Part shown: positions 11,369-24,445 of the stretch, piece by piece | How the letters are laid out: every line of letters begins with the position of its first letter | How positions within the stretch are numbered: the first letter of the stretch is position 1 | Assembly (NCBI RefSeq): GCF_001625305.1 | Contig: NW_017802713.1 | Coordinates: 2,262,842-2,326,841, forward strand | Reading direction: 5' to 3' | Source of the DNA: Branchiostoma belcheri | Taxonomy: Eukaryota > Chordata > Leptocardii > Amphioxiformes > Branchiostomatidae | DNA: 64,000 nt | Program-made: the position numbers and the translations under genes | Notes under the pieces: model-generated | Databases searched by the model: none | What the model was told of the DNA's origin: nothing | Seen by the model: only the letters and a program-made list of their open reading frames with translations

Positions 11369-12478
11369 AACTGTTGATAAGAGGCAGCAGTATTGTGAGA
11401 TAAAGCTGAGTAGAATCAGACTAAGGTGGCAATTGCGGTGACTTCAATCGCCATGGAAACACTGCATCAGGCGGTTCCTGGCCTCATCAAGACCGCACGT
11501 TTGCAGAGATTGGCAATTACATGTCTGGCCAAGTCAACACAGTAACTTCCCTCTAGTACTGTGTACCGGTTTGCTGGAACTAGTTCTGGACTTTTTGTTC
11601 TGTACGCAAACTCTTTCAATTCAGGGATTTCCATCCCTGCTGCAAGGTTTGCTTTTTGGTGTTGAAATAAATAAAACTGTAGTCAACAAGGCAGACAATA
11701 AAAATCATTGCCAAGGACTTGTAAAAATGCTTAGGTTCAAGTAAAAAAAAAACCTGAATCAGTTCTGGACTTACAAAAAAAAAATCATGTCACATTCCAT
11801 TATTTGTTCTAAACCACCTAAAATCTTCAAATTGCACTGCAAAATGAAGAGAACAAGAGAACATTGCCATTGGGCATAGTCAAGTGTCGGCCTCCGAAAA
11901 TTATGTGGCCACAGTTTTGCCCAGAGATGCCCTGCAAACAGCATATCTTGCTTCTAATTCTAAACACTGGTAGTACAGTGCTTGCTATAAAATTTTCCCT
12001 TCCATATTTTGTATATGCCCAGTGGGTTTAGATCTGGACTTACAAGTCTGGACCTGAACCTAACTTGCCCTTAACTTTTCAAAAATCTCATTTTTGCCAG
12101 AATTTAAGATAACTCATTTTGTCACTTGATGAAAATGAGGCTTTCTTCATTTTATTGGTTGACATATTTCATAAATACTCTTTCCAATCCGTCTATTTTA
12201 ATATTCTGTTCATTCCTATAAACCCTATGGTTTCTTCCTGCTCAAGGAAAGTAGCTTACATTAAAACCCTTGCCATGTTGAGCCCAAACGCTGAGCCGGA
12301 ACACATCAAATGCGGAAATAACTGGGGCACATGTGCAAAAGACCTTGAGGGTCTATCACCTGATTAAGAAATCATATTATTGAAAAATATTGCGTAAAAA
12401 ATGCCTTTTAAAAAGGGTTTTAAGGATGGGATCTGATAAATACTTCACCCTGACATGAAAAACTCTTTCTGTTGCTTA
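11369..12478. other. Intergenic, nothing recognised
   Basis: Only short frames (82 codons at 12119). Low-complexity A runs at 11740-11785. Confidence 0.5.
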
Positions 12479-12544
12479 GTCTAAGCTTAGTTCCAACACA
12501 AAAGGGAAAATTTATGGTGTTTTGTGTTGGAACTAAGCTTAAAC
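12479..12544. repeat. Short hairpin of TIR arms
   Basis: 25-bp arms (TAAGCTTAGTTCCAACACAA) with a 16-bp loop. It looks like the TIRs of a TCCAACACAAA-type element brought together by internal deletion. Confidence 0.6.
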
Positions 12545-12904
12545 TTAAACTATGGATTTTACCAACACATACACAGATGAGCTTTCATTCGAACTCTTTC
12601 CATTATAAAAAGGAAGAAGATGTAAATCAAAAAGGTATACAATCTAGCTTTATCACTGCAGCACCCACTGCTCACTGCTAACTCTATTTAATGTCTGTTC
12701 GCTGACGTCAACCTGCCAAATCGTGTGTCATCCCTCCCTGTAACAGTGACCTAAGTTAACATAGCGTGGATAATGGCAAGACTTGAAATTCATTTCTGGG
12801 AATATAGGTGCACCATACCAGGCCTCGAAACTGACTTTTCTTCTTATTGTCCCAGCACTGTCCCAAAAATAGATTTCAATTGTCTCGGAAAATTTAAAGG
12901 ATGA

Positions 12905-13130
12905 ACTCAAAGATATGAGCCATGAAGTCAACATACAAGGCTGGTTTATAATCAAAACAATAGATTTTGAACTTTTAAGGATACAAAATTGCATTGTTAC
13001 ATTGAAAAACTTTAACAACTAGGAAGAAAAGGCCTTTCTTAAACCGTTGGAGCCAAAATATGTCTTTCATTGAGCATTTTGCAGTTGATTTTGAACAAAA
13101 AATTTTTTTTTTTTGCAAATCAGAAAAAAC
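12905..13130. mobile_element. Family P MITE internal fragment
   Basis: ATGAGCCATGAAGTCAACAT...AACAACTAGGAAGAAAAGG...TTTTTTTGCAAATCAG matches the interior of complete copies. Neither TIR is preserved. Confidence 0.55.
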
Positions 13131-13492
13131 TGGACAGTGCAAATCCTAGAAACAACAACTTAAATTGGTTGCCCTTCACGACTGACTGAGCACATTGGTC
13201 CTCCAAGTTTTTAAGAGTTTCTCTATAAAAGTCGGTGTCTTTTATGACCAGTTTGGGGTGGTGGAAAAGGCATCTGGTTTTTATGAACATCAGCTACCGT
13301 TTCACTTATAAACTTTTAAAATAGATTGAAGTGTATTAAATAAAACTCATATTTTCTGCTTGAATGTCTTTTAGATACATGTACATGACTTGTGCACCAC
13401 TTGCCATGAATTGTGAAGAATAAACCTAGCTTCTTTCATAAAACATCACATTTGTAAACCTACATTCAAATTTCAACAAAAATTCCAGGTAA

Positions 13493-13839
13493 GGCCACAC
13501 CAATTTAATTTCTTGGTTAACGGATTCGCCGCTTCATTTTTTTCTGATTTGCAAATAAAAATAAAAATCCAGAATCAACTGCAAAATGCTCATATTGTGC
13601 CCTGAACAGTTGAAAACAGTCCTTTTCATCCTAGTTGTTACAGTTATTCCATCTTTCAATGCAGTGGTATTATTAAAAGTTCAAAATTCACTGGTGTGTT
13701 GACTTCATGGCTCCTATCGTACCATTTTGGGCCATTAATAGGATACCTAGCCCTGTTTTTATTTTTATTTTTTTTCGCCCGCCCGCTCCATTATTTTTCT
13801 AGAAAAATCCGTTAACCAAGAAATTAAATTGGTGTGGCC
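13493..13839. mobile_element. PIF/Harbinger-like MITE, family P, complete copy
   Basis: TIR GGCCACACCAATTTAATTTC and its inverse, extending about 35 bp on each side (to GTTAACGGAT). 3-bp duplication TAA at 13490-13492 and 13840-13842. Interior GTTCAAAATTCA and CTTCATGGCTCCTAT are shared by the other P copies. TWA duplications fit PIF/Harbinger. Confidence 0.78.
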
Positions 13840-14209
13840 TAAGTTGAGATAAATAATGCTTGATTTTTAAAAAGTAGACATAATATCAATACACCAAAAA
13901 ACAGTTACTCACAAGCAACTGGAGATTTTAGAAATGGTCAAGATGTTTCAGGTTGCATCCACTACCTTTTGTCAGTAATTACCGACCATTTCCAAAAGAA
14001 ATAGTGACTTTGGAAAAATTTGCCCGTATAACGTGTTTCAGGCTCTAAATCATAGGTTTTGCACGGAAAAAAACGTCCAAAATTACATTAAAGGATGGGG
14101 TCATATAGTTCAAGGAAGGCCATACGATCTGCAGATGAGGCGCACTTGTCACACATAATATTCGTACTTTGAATCTTTTTTATAATTATATATAATGTTT
14201 TGAGAATAA

Positions 14210-14990
14210 CTTTTATGACCGTTTGATGATCATAAAATGCATTATTATTAACTTGGTTCTAACAGCCATTTTTTAACCATTTTCTGTACATATGTACATT
14301 GTATCTTTCTCTTATTTACTGTAATACATTGAACTACGAACTACCAAACCAGGGATAAAATCCAGTACACTATCAGGTTCATTTACTCTAATATAAATAA
14401 TTTTATGACATTTTGATAATCCTAACTTTTACTTGGTTCCAACAGCCATACTTTTTGTCACCATTTTGGTATACTGTACATGTACATGTGTACATTGTAT
14501 CTTCCTCAGTATTTACATGTACATTGAACTACGAACTACCAAGCCAGGGATAAAATCCAGTGCACTATCAGGTTCATTTACTCTGAGCCAAATAATTTTA
14601 TGACATTTTGATAATCCTAACTTTTACTTGGTTCCAACAGCCAGTTTTGTCACCATTTTGGTATACTGTACATGTACATGTGTACATTGTATCTTCCTCA
14701 GTATTTACATGTACATTGAACTATGAACTGCCAAGCCAGGGATAAAATCCAGTGCACTATCAGGTTCATTTACTCTGAGCCAAATAATTTATGACATTTT
14801 GATAATCCTAACTTTTACTTGGTTCCAACAGCCATACTTTTTGTCACCATTTTGGTATACTGTACATGTACATGTGTACATTGTATCTTCCTCAGTATTT
14901 ACATGTACATTGAACTACGAACTGCCAAGCCAGGGATAAAATCCAGTGCACTTTCAGGTTCATTTACTCTGAGCCGGTGGAAATTAGAAT
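14210..14990 (+). repeat. Tandem array, unit about 190-195 bp, four copies
   Basis: Unit TAATCCTAACTTTTACTTGG...ACCATTTTGGTATACTGTAC...GCCAGGGATAAAATCCAG...TTCATTTACTCTGAGCC. ACATGTACATGTGTACA is a palindrome-rich stretch in each. Confidence 0.85.
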
Positions 14991-15084
14991 TCTGCGAGGC
15001 TGAGTGACATTGCTGGAGGCATTGACGCATCAGGGTCTCCCACCAAGACTAACCCCCCTGTACAGGATGCTATCTAACCTTTCC

Positions 15085-16860
15085 AGCCGGCTGATTCATT
15101 ACATAAGGATCAGCAGAAAGTGCACCACTTACAGCCAGAAATCTTGACTGATGTCCCTGGGCGGACTACATGAAATTTCTGTATCTTGTCGTGAAATTCT
15201 GTTATCAGATCTAGACTTGTCATGAAAACTTTGCATCTTTGTCATGAAATTTGTGATTCATAACATAAGGGTCAGCAGAAAGTGAACCACTTACAGCCAG
15301 AAATCTTGACTGATGTCCCTGGGCAGACTACATGAAATTTCTGTATCTTGTCGTGAAATTCTGTTATCAGATCTAGACTTGTCATGAAAAAACTCTGCAT
15401 CTTTGTCATGAAATTTGTGATTCATAACATAAGGGTCAGCAGAAAGTGAACCACTTACAGCCAGAAATCTTTATTGATGTCAATGGGTGGAGTACATGAA
15501 ATTTCTGTATCTTGTCGTGAAATTTTGTCCTCTGACATGAAATTTTGCTATTAGATCTAGACTTGTCATGAAAACCTTGCATCTTTGTCATGAAATTTGT
15601 GATTCATAACATAAGGGTCAGCAGAAAGTGCACCACTTACAGCCAGAAATCTTGACTGATGTCCCTGGGCAGACTACATGAAATTTCTGTATCTTGTCGT
15701 GAAATTCTGTTATCAGATCTAGACTTGTCATGAAAAAACTTTGCATCTTTGTCATGAATTTGTGATTCTATTGTGGATCACAGGAATGTACAGTCAGTCA
15801 ACTCATAGCCAGAAATCTTGATTGATGTCAATGGGTGGAGTACATGAAATTTCTGTATCTTGTTGTGAAATTTTGTCCTCAGACATGAAATTTTGCTATT
15901 AGATCTAGACTTGTCATGAAAACTCTGCATCTTTGTCATGAAATTTGAGATTCATAACATATAAGGATCAGCAAATAAAAAAAAAGTGAACCACCTATAG
16001 CCAGAAATCTTAACTGGTGTCCCTGGGCAGAGTACAATCATGAAATTTCTGTACCTTGTCGTGAAATTTTGTCCTCAGATATGCAATGTTGGTATCAGAT
16101 CTAGACTTGTCATGAAAACTTTGCATCTTTGTCATGAAATTTGTGATTCATAACATAAGGGTCAGCAGAAAGTGAAACACTTACAGCCAGAAATCTTGAC
16201 TGATGTCCCTGGGCGGACTACATGAAATTTCTGTATCTTGTCGTGAAATTTTGGTATCAGATCTAGACTTGTCATGAAAAAACTTTGCATCTTTGTCATG
16301 AAATTTGTGATTCATAACATAAGGATCAGCAAATTTAAAAGTGAACCACTTACAGCCAGAAATCTTGGCTGGTGTCCCTGGGTGGAGTACATGAAATTTC
16401 TGTATCTTGTCATGAAATTCTGTTATCAGATCTAGACTAAATGTCATGAAAACTTTGCATCTTTGTCATGATATTTGTGATTCATAACATAAGGGTCAGC
16501 AGAAAGTACACCACTTACAGCCAGAAATCTTGACTCAGATATCCCTGGGCAGAGTACATGAAATTTCTGGACCTTGTCGTGAAATTTTGTCCTCAGACAT
16601 GCAATGTTGGTATCAGATCTAGACTTGTCATGAAAATGCATCTTTGTCATGAAATTTGTGATTCATTACATGTGGATCATAAGAATGTGCAGAACTTATA
16701 GCCAAAAATCTTGACCAACGTCCATAGACAGAGTACAAATCTACATGTGTACATGAAATTTCTGTATGTATCTTGTCATGAAATTTTATCCTTAGAGTCA
16801 GATCTAGACTTGTCATGAAAACTTGTCAAACAATTTGTGATTCATAGAATTAAAGGATCA
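15085..16860 (+). repeat. Satellite array, unit about 165-185 bp, about ten copies
   Basis: Unit GATTCATAACATAAGGGTCA...CCACTTACAGCCAGAAATC...ATGAAATTTCTGTATCTTGT...CAGATCTAGACTTGTCATG. Sub-motif TCATGAAATTT recurs within the unit. The last copies decay towards 16860. Minus-strand frames rich in FHDK are the satellite read in translation. Confidence 0.88.
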
Positions 16861-17207
16861 TCTACAAGTGCAGAACTAATCTCAGTCTGTGTCATGAAAT
16901 TTTGATCTTTTACTGAAATTTGCAATCATTATTGACTTTGAATTTCATAAAAACTGTAATTTTTAGGATGAGAGGCAGGTATGCTGAAATTCAGATATTC
17001 TTTGCAAAAATGATGAAAGATATACAAAATTCATACAAGGTACAAAAATAAACTTTACGATCCATCCCTTCCTGCATAGCAAAGGCACAATCAATACTAA
17101 CACCTGAGGATTTCTCATTATAATTCTTCTACTGCTTCAATTTTCCAACTATGTGAAGCAATTAGTGGACGTCTCCAGAGATCTGAACGTTAGTAGGTAC
17201 CTGTACC

Positions 17208-17998
17208 CAGGGCTCGAAATTCATTTTTTGGCGACGTCTCAGGGAGGAGCCTAATGGTACAGTATTGTGTGCAATTCGCAAGAATTCTAGGAATTTTACA
17301 GGCATTTTGTCCACAGGCATGCGGAATGTCCACAGGCATGTCTCTGATTCACATCTATGCCCACATTCCTGGAACCCTGAAGACCGTCTGCCCCAGATGG
17401 CCCTACTTTCTGTGACCCCGGGGCTCGTTCACTATACACTCAGGGGAGGAGTGTACTGTATCTGTCTAGACTTAACAGGTACCAAGTCTTCCTCAAAATC
17501 ATGAAATGATGGCAGTGCCATGCAAACAATAACCCTAACAGCAACCACCATCGCCATGGCAATGTATGTTTTCATTGCCAGTCTTGTTGGGAATAGGTGC
17601 ATTGGTGCACCCAACCTGAAAAATTAGATGCACAGAAAATTTTTTGGGTACATCATATAAAACAAAAACCATTACAGATCTTACTGCTCCTCTTCTGAGC
17701 TTGAATCTAAAATGGGAGCTATAAGTTATAGTATAACTTCAAAATCTTAAACAAGTAACGTTACTTTAACAAATATATTATTATTTTCTGACACTTAGAT
17801 GCCAAGAATATCCTAGATAAGAGTATAACAGTATGTTATATATAACGTTATAAGAGTATACGTTTAGAACGTTGTTACATTTAATAATACATTTAAATGT
17901 ACAAAAATACCTACAAAGTATTTGTAGAAAAATATTGGGTGCACAGCTCTAAATTTGGGTGCACTAAGGTGCACATGCACTCAGTATTTCGAGCCCTG
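17208..17998. mobile_element. CAGGG-ended element related to 531-887
   Basis: Starts CAGGGCTCGAAATTCA and ends GTATTTCGAGCCCTG. The right half (17590-17998) is close to 531-887. The extra 375 bp at the left has no recognised content. The near-repeat AACGTTAGTANGTA occurs outside both ends. Confidence 0.55.
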
Positions 17999-18588
17999 AT
18001 GTTAACGTTAGTATGTATCTGTACCTGTACATGCATCTGCTATGCATTACTGTAATTACTGATAGCAGAAATTCCATTAACCACTTTTTTAGGAATGTAT
18101 GTCTTGTGGATATCAGGTTACTGCCACTGCCAACTACCAAACATTTTGAACATTTTTCAACACACTACTGTCACTAGTATACAGTCTGATAAAAATTATA
18201 ACTTTTATAATGTTCTGCAATATTGCAGAATGTCCAAATTTTGCTCTACAATTTGGAAATTCTTCCTGTAACTAAGCTGAACCTAAACCCATGGCATGCA
18301 CAAAACTGCATATTATTGGCAAAAATTTTACATGCAATTTGAAAAATACATGCAAAATTACTAATAATAATAGTAGTACTAGAATATAGTTTTTATAGAA
18401 TCTGAGTAGTACATGTATAAGGCTTATTAATAAACAATATTATGCAGCCACCACTGAACCCCTATAGCTGATTTTTTTTCACTCTGCAAAATTGCTTAAT
18501 TTTTCTTAAATCGGCAATATTGAAAATGTCTCTGCAAAATGTAGATGGGTATTTCTAACACTGCTATAGATATTTGCAATGAGAAGTT

Positions 18589-19182
18589 TTACAAGAAAAC
18601 TAGAGTATCACAGCAATATTTTATTGTCTTCGTCAGAAGGACTATGAAATTGTCTCGCCGGAGTGTGGGGAACTGCGGATTTTGCGATATAACTCTGGAA
18701 GGCATGATTCGACGTCCATGATTTTTGGCAGGTAGATTACCGCTGTTAAGGCCGAAGTCAAGTACAAGTTTTGGCTTCGTGGGGGGTCCGTGCGTCACGT
18801 TAGTGCACTTTTTGTGTTTGTGGCTTGTTAGCAAGATAACTCAAGTATTTGTAAAATGTTGATTATAATTCTTGGTGTGGTGCTTACTATTGTCAGGACC
18901 AAGGTTAAGTTCGTTACTGAGCTTCGTGGGAGGTTTCGTTGTGACTACAGGGGGCATTTTGTTAATTTTTCTTGTGAGCAGGATAACTTTTGTATGTGTG
19001 GATGGAAGTTAATGAAATTTGATAGGCATATTACTGTCGTGGTCTCCAAGATTGAGTTCAAAGATGAGAGTCGTGGAGGTCGTTATGTCCCCGCAATAGG
19101 ACCTTTTGTGTTTAGAAATCCCCCACCTACATCTGCTTGGAGACAGCCGACAGCTGGATATAGCCGGGGAACCCCATAATGG
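18589..19182. other. Higher-GC segment with overlapping open frames, identity unknown
   Basis: A 107-codon plus frame (18856-19179) and an 81-codon minus frame (18589-18834) lie in a block richer in G than its surroundings. The paired phrases GCAAGATAACTCAAG and GCAGGATAACTTTTG, and ATGAAATTTGATAGGCAT, resemble low-copy dispersed repeats of marine invertebrates. I recognise no protein family and see no exon signals. Confidence 0.3.
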
Positions 19183-19271
19183 GATGGGATCAAATGACGT
19201 TACATTGAGGGATTGTACTATAACTTCAGCAGGGGGAGGATAGGTTGGACATATGTCAGGTTATTTTCTAC

Positions 19272-19620
19272 GGCCACACCAAGTAATTGCTATGGATGAC
19301 GTCCACTGGAGACCTTAAATCTAATTACCTTAAATTTAAGGCAAGCGCGCAATAAAAACACGAAGGGCCGAAAGACGAGATGCCTAGATTTGGAATATAC
19401 TAACTGTAGAAGTACAAATGTTAGGACACAAAGAACACAAGAAACAAGTCTTCTATTTGTCATAAAGACAAATTAACAAAACAGCAGTAGTCACCCTGTT
19501 CTGATTCTTTCCTTTATAACATCTTCTCTTATTATATTTTGCGGCGCTGTCGTGACACTTTCAACACAGTAAGAATTTCTTGAACGTTTTTTCCAGTAAC
19601 AGTCCAAACTCAAATAACGT
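19272..19620. mobile_element. Family Q MITE, copy 3, right end lost
   Basis: Left end GGCCACACCAAGTAATTGCT then ATGGATGACGTCC. The interior resembles copy 2 (GAAGGGCCGAAA, AGATGCCTAGATTTGG). No right TIR before a G-run at 19621. Confidence 0.6.
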
Positions 19621-20084
19621 AGGGGGGGGGGCTAACACGGGTGACGACGCATCTGTATAATCTGCGGCAAACCGTTTCAGGGTGTTCTGTACCATAAAAA
19701 TAGTACAGAGATTCTTTTGTTCTTTAGACCAAATTGATTATTAAAAAGATTGAAGAATACGCATGTTAATTTCTCTAGAACGATGTACCTCTGACGAAGA
19801 CATGAGATCTCCGACCTCTAGTTAGTACATGCATCCAACCTGTATTTTCTTCCTAGACAACTGACACCGTAACTTTGACCATGACCTTCAAATGCCCCAC
19901 TCTAATCTCCGGAGCATCGTGCCCCAAACATGCATAATTTAGTCGTCACGGTGATGGAATGATGCCCACCTGCCACAGGATAATGCAGGGTCAGGGGGGA
20001 CCGAGGTGCTATGGTCAGGGCTATGTCATATACACAATGGTGGGGCAACACAGGTTAATGCTTTTATCATGACAAAATTGATCT

Positions 20085-20515
20085 GTATCAGGGAAAAAAC
20101 ACTTTTTCTGCCTTCCCTAGCAACATTCTTGCCTCAGAAAATCCTTACTTTACAGTTTTCTGGTATGACTTTTGATAAAGACATTGTGATATGATGAAAT
20201 CTTGCTGGATTAAATTCTTCCACTTTAAAATGGCAAGCTACATTTGTACATGTACAGTACTAGTGTAACCGACAGAAACTTCTTTCAGCAAAATTTCGAG
20301 ATTTATAACTGAAAAAACAACACTTTTTCTTCCTCCCCTGCAACATCCTTTGCTCAGAAAATCCTTACTTTGCAATTTGCTGAAATGACTTTTGATGAAG
20401 ATATAATGTGATAATACGATGAAATCTTGGATTAAAATCTATCCGCTCTAAAAATGGCAAGCTATGTACAATGTAACTGGTAGGAACTTCTTTCAGCAAA
20501 ATTTCCAAATATAAC
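20085..20515 (+). repeat. Two-copy tandem repeat, about 230 bp
   Basis: GAAAAAACACTTTTTCTGCC...TCAGAAAATCCTTACTTT...TTTTGATAAAGACATTGTG occurs twice (20087 and about 20315). Confidence 0.7.
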
Positions 20516-20954
20516 TGTTGGTCCTGGATTTTCTGTAATTCAAATTAAAAAGTATAATTTCAGTTATATGATTCTGCCAATGAGAGTCATCATAAGGCAA
20601 GTATTTCAGAGAGAGATATGATATATAATACATATGTATATATGAAAACATTCCTTTCAGCATTCTGTGACAATTTGAACAAATCATATAAATAATATGT
20701 TAAAATTATTTTGTCAGCTGCTATATGCTGATAATATTTTAGTGAAATGGAAAATAATAAATTACATTTTATCACAGTGCAAAATACTCCTAATTTCTTT
20801 TATCTTCGTTATTAAAGGAGTCTTTATTTGCAATTAGGCAAAATTATCTGCAAAGTCACCTGCTGAGTTAAATTACCGTAATGTTACTTTAATGATGCAG
20901 AAATGAGACAAATGTTACTTATTTCAGTAAGAAAAAAAAATGATACAAATGTAA

Positions 20955-21200
20955 CTAGAAAGATAACATTTGCAAAGCAAATGCATGTTTACCTTCGCAT
21001 ATGGTTTGCTCTGTTGATTCTTACTCAAACACATTCATATATATCAGTCAGACAGGAGTCGAAATCCCTCCTACTTTAAACTTGCAACATGATGTAACCC
21101 AACACAAGTTACCATGGTAACAGACAGTCTGGTTCAGGTCACTTGACCTGTTTGGTTTGGAGAAGAAGAGGCAAAAACAATGTTTTCCTGCGGTAAACAT
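20955..21200 (-). mobile_element. Helentron-like element, short family, copy 1
   Basis: Reading the minus strand: 5' ATGTTTACCGCAGGAAAACA, an internal GTGACCTGAACC region, an internal GGTAAACAT, hairpin CATTTGCTTTGCAAATG, a spacer, and CTAG at 20955-20958, with TT (AA on plus) outside. Same architecture as the long family at one third the length. Confidence 0.7.
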
Positions 21201-21214
21201 GACTAAAATGAAGC

Positions 21215-22085
21215 ACTATTCCCATACTAGTAGTTATGGATCCATGCCAGGTTAGCACAATGGACAGATTAACCTGAAAATCAGCACCATGGATAGGAAC
21301 AGTAGTTCACTTTATTGTTGAAATATCGTAATTCCTTAATGTGTTTTGCCCACAATCATGCCTACATTTGTCTAACATGCAAATTCTTACATTTTAGTAA
21401 AAAAAAACAGACCAAAAGAAAAACTTTGACTATCAACTGAGAAATTACCGTAATTAATGTTACTATAATGATGCAGAAATGATACAAATGATAGTTATTT
21501 CAGCAGAGAAAAAATTAAAACTAAAGAGAAACACTATTTCCACACTTACTAGTAGTTATGGATCCATGCCAGGTTAGCACAATGGACAGATTAACCTCAA
21601 AATCAGCACCATGGACAAGAACAGTAGTTCACTTTATTGTTGAAATATCATAATTGCTTAATGTGTTTTGCCCACAATCATGCCTACATTTGTCTAACAT
21701 GCAAATTCTTACATTTTAGTCAAAAACAAACCCAAAAGAAAAACTTTGACTATCAACTGAGAAATTACCGTAATGTTACTATAATCATGACAGAAATGAG
21801 ACAAATGTTACTTATTTCAACAGGGAAAAAATTATAACTAAAGAGGAACACTATTTTCATACTAATAGTTATGGATCCATACCAGGTTAGCACAATGGAC
21901 AGATTAACCTCAAAATCAGCACCATGGACAGGAACAGTAGTTCACTTTATTGTTGAAATATCATAATTGCTTAATGTGTTTTGCCCCCAATCATGCCTAT
22001 ATCTGTATAACATGCAAAGTCTTACATTTTAGTAAAAGAAACAGACCAAAACGAAAAACTTTAACCATCAAATGAGAACATCTTT
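21215..22085 (+). repeat. Tandem array, unit about 320 bp, three copies
   Basis: Unit AGTAGTTATGGATCCATGCC...AATCAGCACCATGGA...AATCATGCCTACATTTGT...CTTTGACTATCAACTGAGA. A further dispersed unit at 24340-25300 is split by the Helentron at 24446. Confidence 0.8.
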
Positions 22086-22417
22086 GTCAGTCTCAGTAAA
22101 AAATGCCCAAACAGTCCACAACTGTAACAGGTTGAAATTTTTTATTTACGAAACCTGTATGATTGTATATTTGTTCTGTCAAGCTGAATTGACAAATTGT
22201 CATAATTATAAAGGATATAAGGCATAATGCACTATCTAAAGAACTATAAATCTCATACGACAACATTGTTTCAATAAGTCTCATGCCTATAATGTAAAGA
22301 ACGTAATAAATTTCATGATAAGCCATCATTGTTTTGATAACTGCTCATCCCAATAATACATCACTACTGTACATGTCTATCTTTATCCAAACCTTAAGGC
22401 AGCATATTCTTATCTGA

Positions 22418-22800
22418 GGCCATGTTGATTTGATTATATGGATGACATCCGCGTGCGCATGAATTTTCGCCTCCCTTTCCAAAAAAAAGTTTTTGACCAT
22501 ACTGTAACTCATACAATGTAGTTTATTGAATTGAAAAAAAAAATATTGGAAAACGATACTTATGTCGCAGAATACCAAAATCCATTCCAGAAGAAATATA
22601 TAATGAAAATGAAGAGTCTATTATTCACTGCGCAAACAAAATATTACTCTGTGTGTTAAGTCATTTGTTCAACCTTCCTGACAGCATAGATTTCATAATG
22701 ATGGCAACTTTTTTTTGCCAAACTTTTTTTTTATTGGCACGCTCACATCAGTTTTGGGGTTCCCAGAGAATGTCATCCATATAATCAAATCAACATGGCC
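22418..22800. mobile_element. Family Q-type MITE with divergent TIR
   Basis: About 33-bp TIRs: GGCCATGTTGATTTGATTAT then ATGGATGACATCC, mirrored at 22768-22800. The inner third of the TIR has changed compensatorily on both sides relative to other Q copies, which suggests an active subfamily rather than decay. Confidence 0.72.
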
Positions 22801-23095
22801 TAATTCATAACTTTCCTGTGCTGCTATGTTTCAGTAAACTGTTTGTTTGGTGACGCACTCTTGAAATTCCCGTATTTTTCCTTGGATCAATAAGTATCTA
22901 ATCTCTATATAGTATCTTGCTGCTCCATGCATAATTCTACCTATGAGCTACTTCTCAATAATCTCCAAGCAGATCCGGTAGTTTGTCAAAAATGTACTAA
23001 CCTAACAGATAGCCCCAAGTGTATTTGAAATGTCATGAAAAAAAAAAAACCCGCAAAAGTAGTTGCCGAAAGTCGCAAAATTGAGCTCATGGTGA

Positions 23096-23221
23096 AATAA
23101 TCTCCAAGCAGATCATATGGTGGCAAGGCAGTATCCACTGGCCAGAAAGGTGCCCAAAGCACACTGTTCAGGTAAATGGATACTGTTTTTTTTGCCACCA
23201 TACGATCTGCTTGGAGATTAA
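23096..23221. repeat. Compact inverted-repeat element
   Basis: Arms TAATCTCCAAGCAGATCATA...TGGTGGCAA and inverse, about 29 bp each, around 67 bp. Another single end lies at 22957-22980 (AATCTCCAAGCAGATCC). Confidence 0.65.
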
Positions 23222-23394
23222 CTAGTACTCAATACAATCCACTGTAACTGTAATGTCAAGGTTAAAAATTTATATTGGAGAAGAGTTGCATTCCTAGTGG
23301 TGTAGCTAGCCTTCAGATTTCGGTGCAGAGAAAAGAATTTTGATGTAAAACCTAAAATAAATTTGTAACAAGATGGCAAAATACAGTTGTATAA

Positions 23395-23755
23395 TATTAC
23401 AAATACACTTGAAAATGAAGCATATGCTTAATACTAGAAATATTATAATACTGTTTTTCAAATGGAATCAGTGTACATGTATCAACAGTTAAAAACTACA
23501 TGTGCACTGCTCCAATTTCAAAAGGGCAAAAGTGTCTGACTCTATGCATGTAATATTTGTGCTCTCGTCATGTTTTCGTTATATTACATAAATACACTTG
23601 AAAATGAAAAATATTCTTCAAACTAGTGCACAATTGAATCTGTGTAGTACTACATGTATCAACAGTTAAAAACTAGGTGCACTGCTCCAATTTCAAAAGG
23701 GCAGAAATGTCTATATATGCATGCTATATTTTGTGCCCTCCTGATGTTTCCTGTA
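23395..23755 (+). repeat. Two-copy tandem repeat, about 180 bp
   Basis: ATACACTTGAAAATGAAG...CATGTATCAACAGTTAAAAA...CACTGCTCCAATTTCAAAAG is present twice. Confidence 0.7.
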
Positions 23756-24061
23756 TTTGTCTAGGATTTGTGTTTGTAGGAGACTAAACCTGTGCCTGGC
23801 GTGTCGAATCCCTGCGTTGTATGACAAGGTGCGTGGATGTGGCCGCTTAATTAATACGCTGCCGATAACGCATGAGTGATGAGACCGTTAAGTCAATTAC
23901 TGCAGGAGGCAGCGGCGGTGCCAACAGATGGGGCTCTGTGCATGCAGAGTTAGAAGATTTTATGCCAGATTTTACGTGGGCTCCAAATACTGTGTGCATA
24001 TGCAGTTTTGTACACCCCAAAATGAAGCTGTGGACCTTATCCTGCCTTGACCACATGGTTA

Positions 24062-24160
24062 GGCCACAACAAGTAAATTTTATGGATGACATCCTCTACA
24101 GAGTCCAAATTTAATGCAATAGGGTAAAAAAAAAGCAAGGCAGGCCCCCCAAAAAAATTT
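24062..24160. mobile_element. Family Q MITE, left end fragment
   Basis: TTA then GGCCACAACAAGTAAATTTT and ATGGATGACATCC. No right end. Confidence 0.55.
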
Positions 24161-24445
24161 CTACATTTTCAAATTTTGACATCCTAAACCTTGTTAACCA
24201 AGAAATGATACCTATATTGTGTTAATTAAAGGTAACTGCCAAAAGGGGGGGGGGGGTTAACTTACATACTTTAAGGTAGTATAACTTAAGTATATTCCTG
24301 ACATTTTATTGCCAGAAAAAACCTTTGTTATACTACTAGTAGACTAATAGTTATGGATCCATGCCAGGTTAGCATGGTGAACAGATTAACCTTATAATCA
24401 GCACCATGGACAGGAACAGTACTTTTTTGTTGAAATATTGTAATT

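Noticed and set aside
16181-16816. Three minus-strand ORFs rich in FHDK
   Set aside because: Translation of the satellite array; boundaries follow repeat drift.
23872-24114. 80-codon ORF (MSDETVKSITAGGSGG start)
   Set aside because: It runs into the Q-type MITE end and has no splice or family support.
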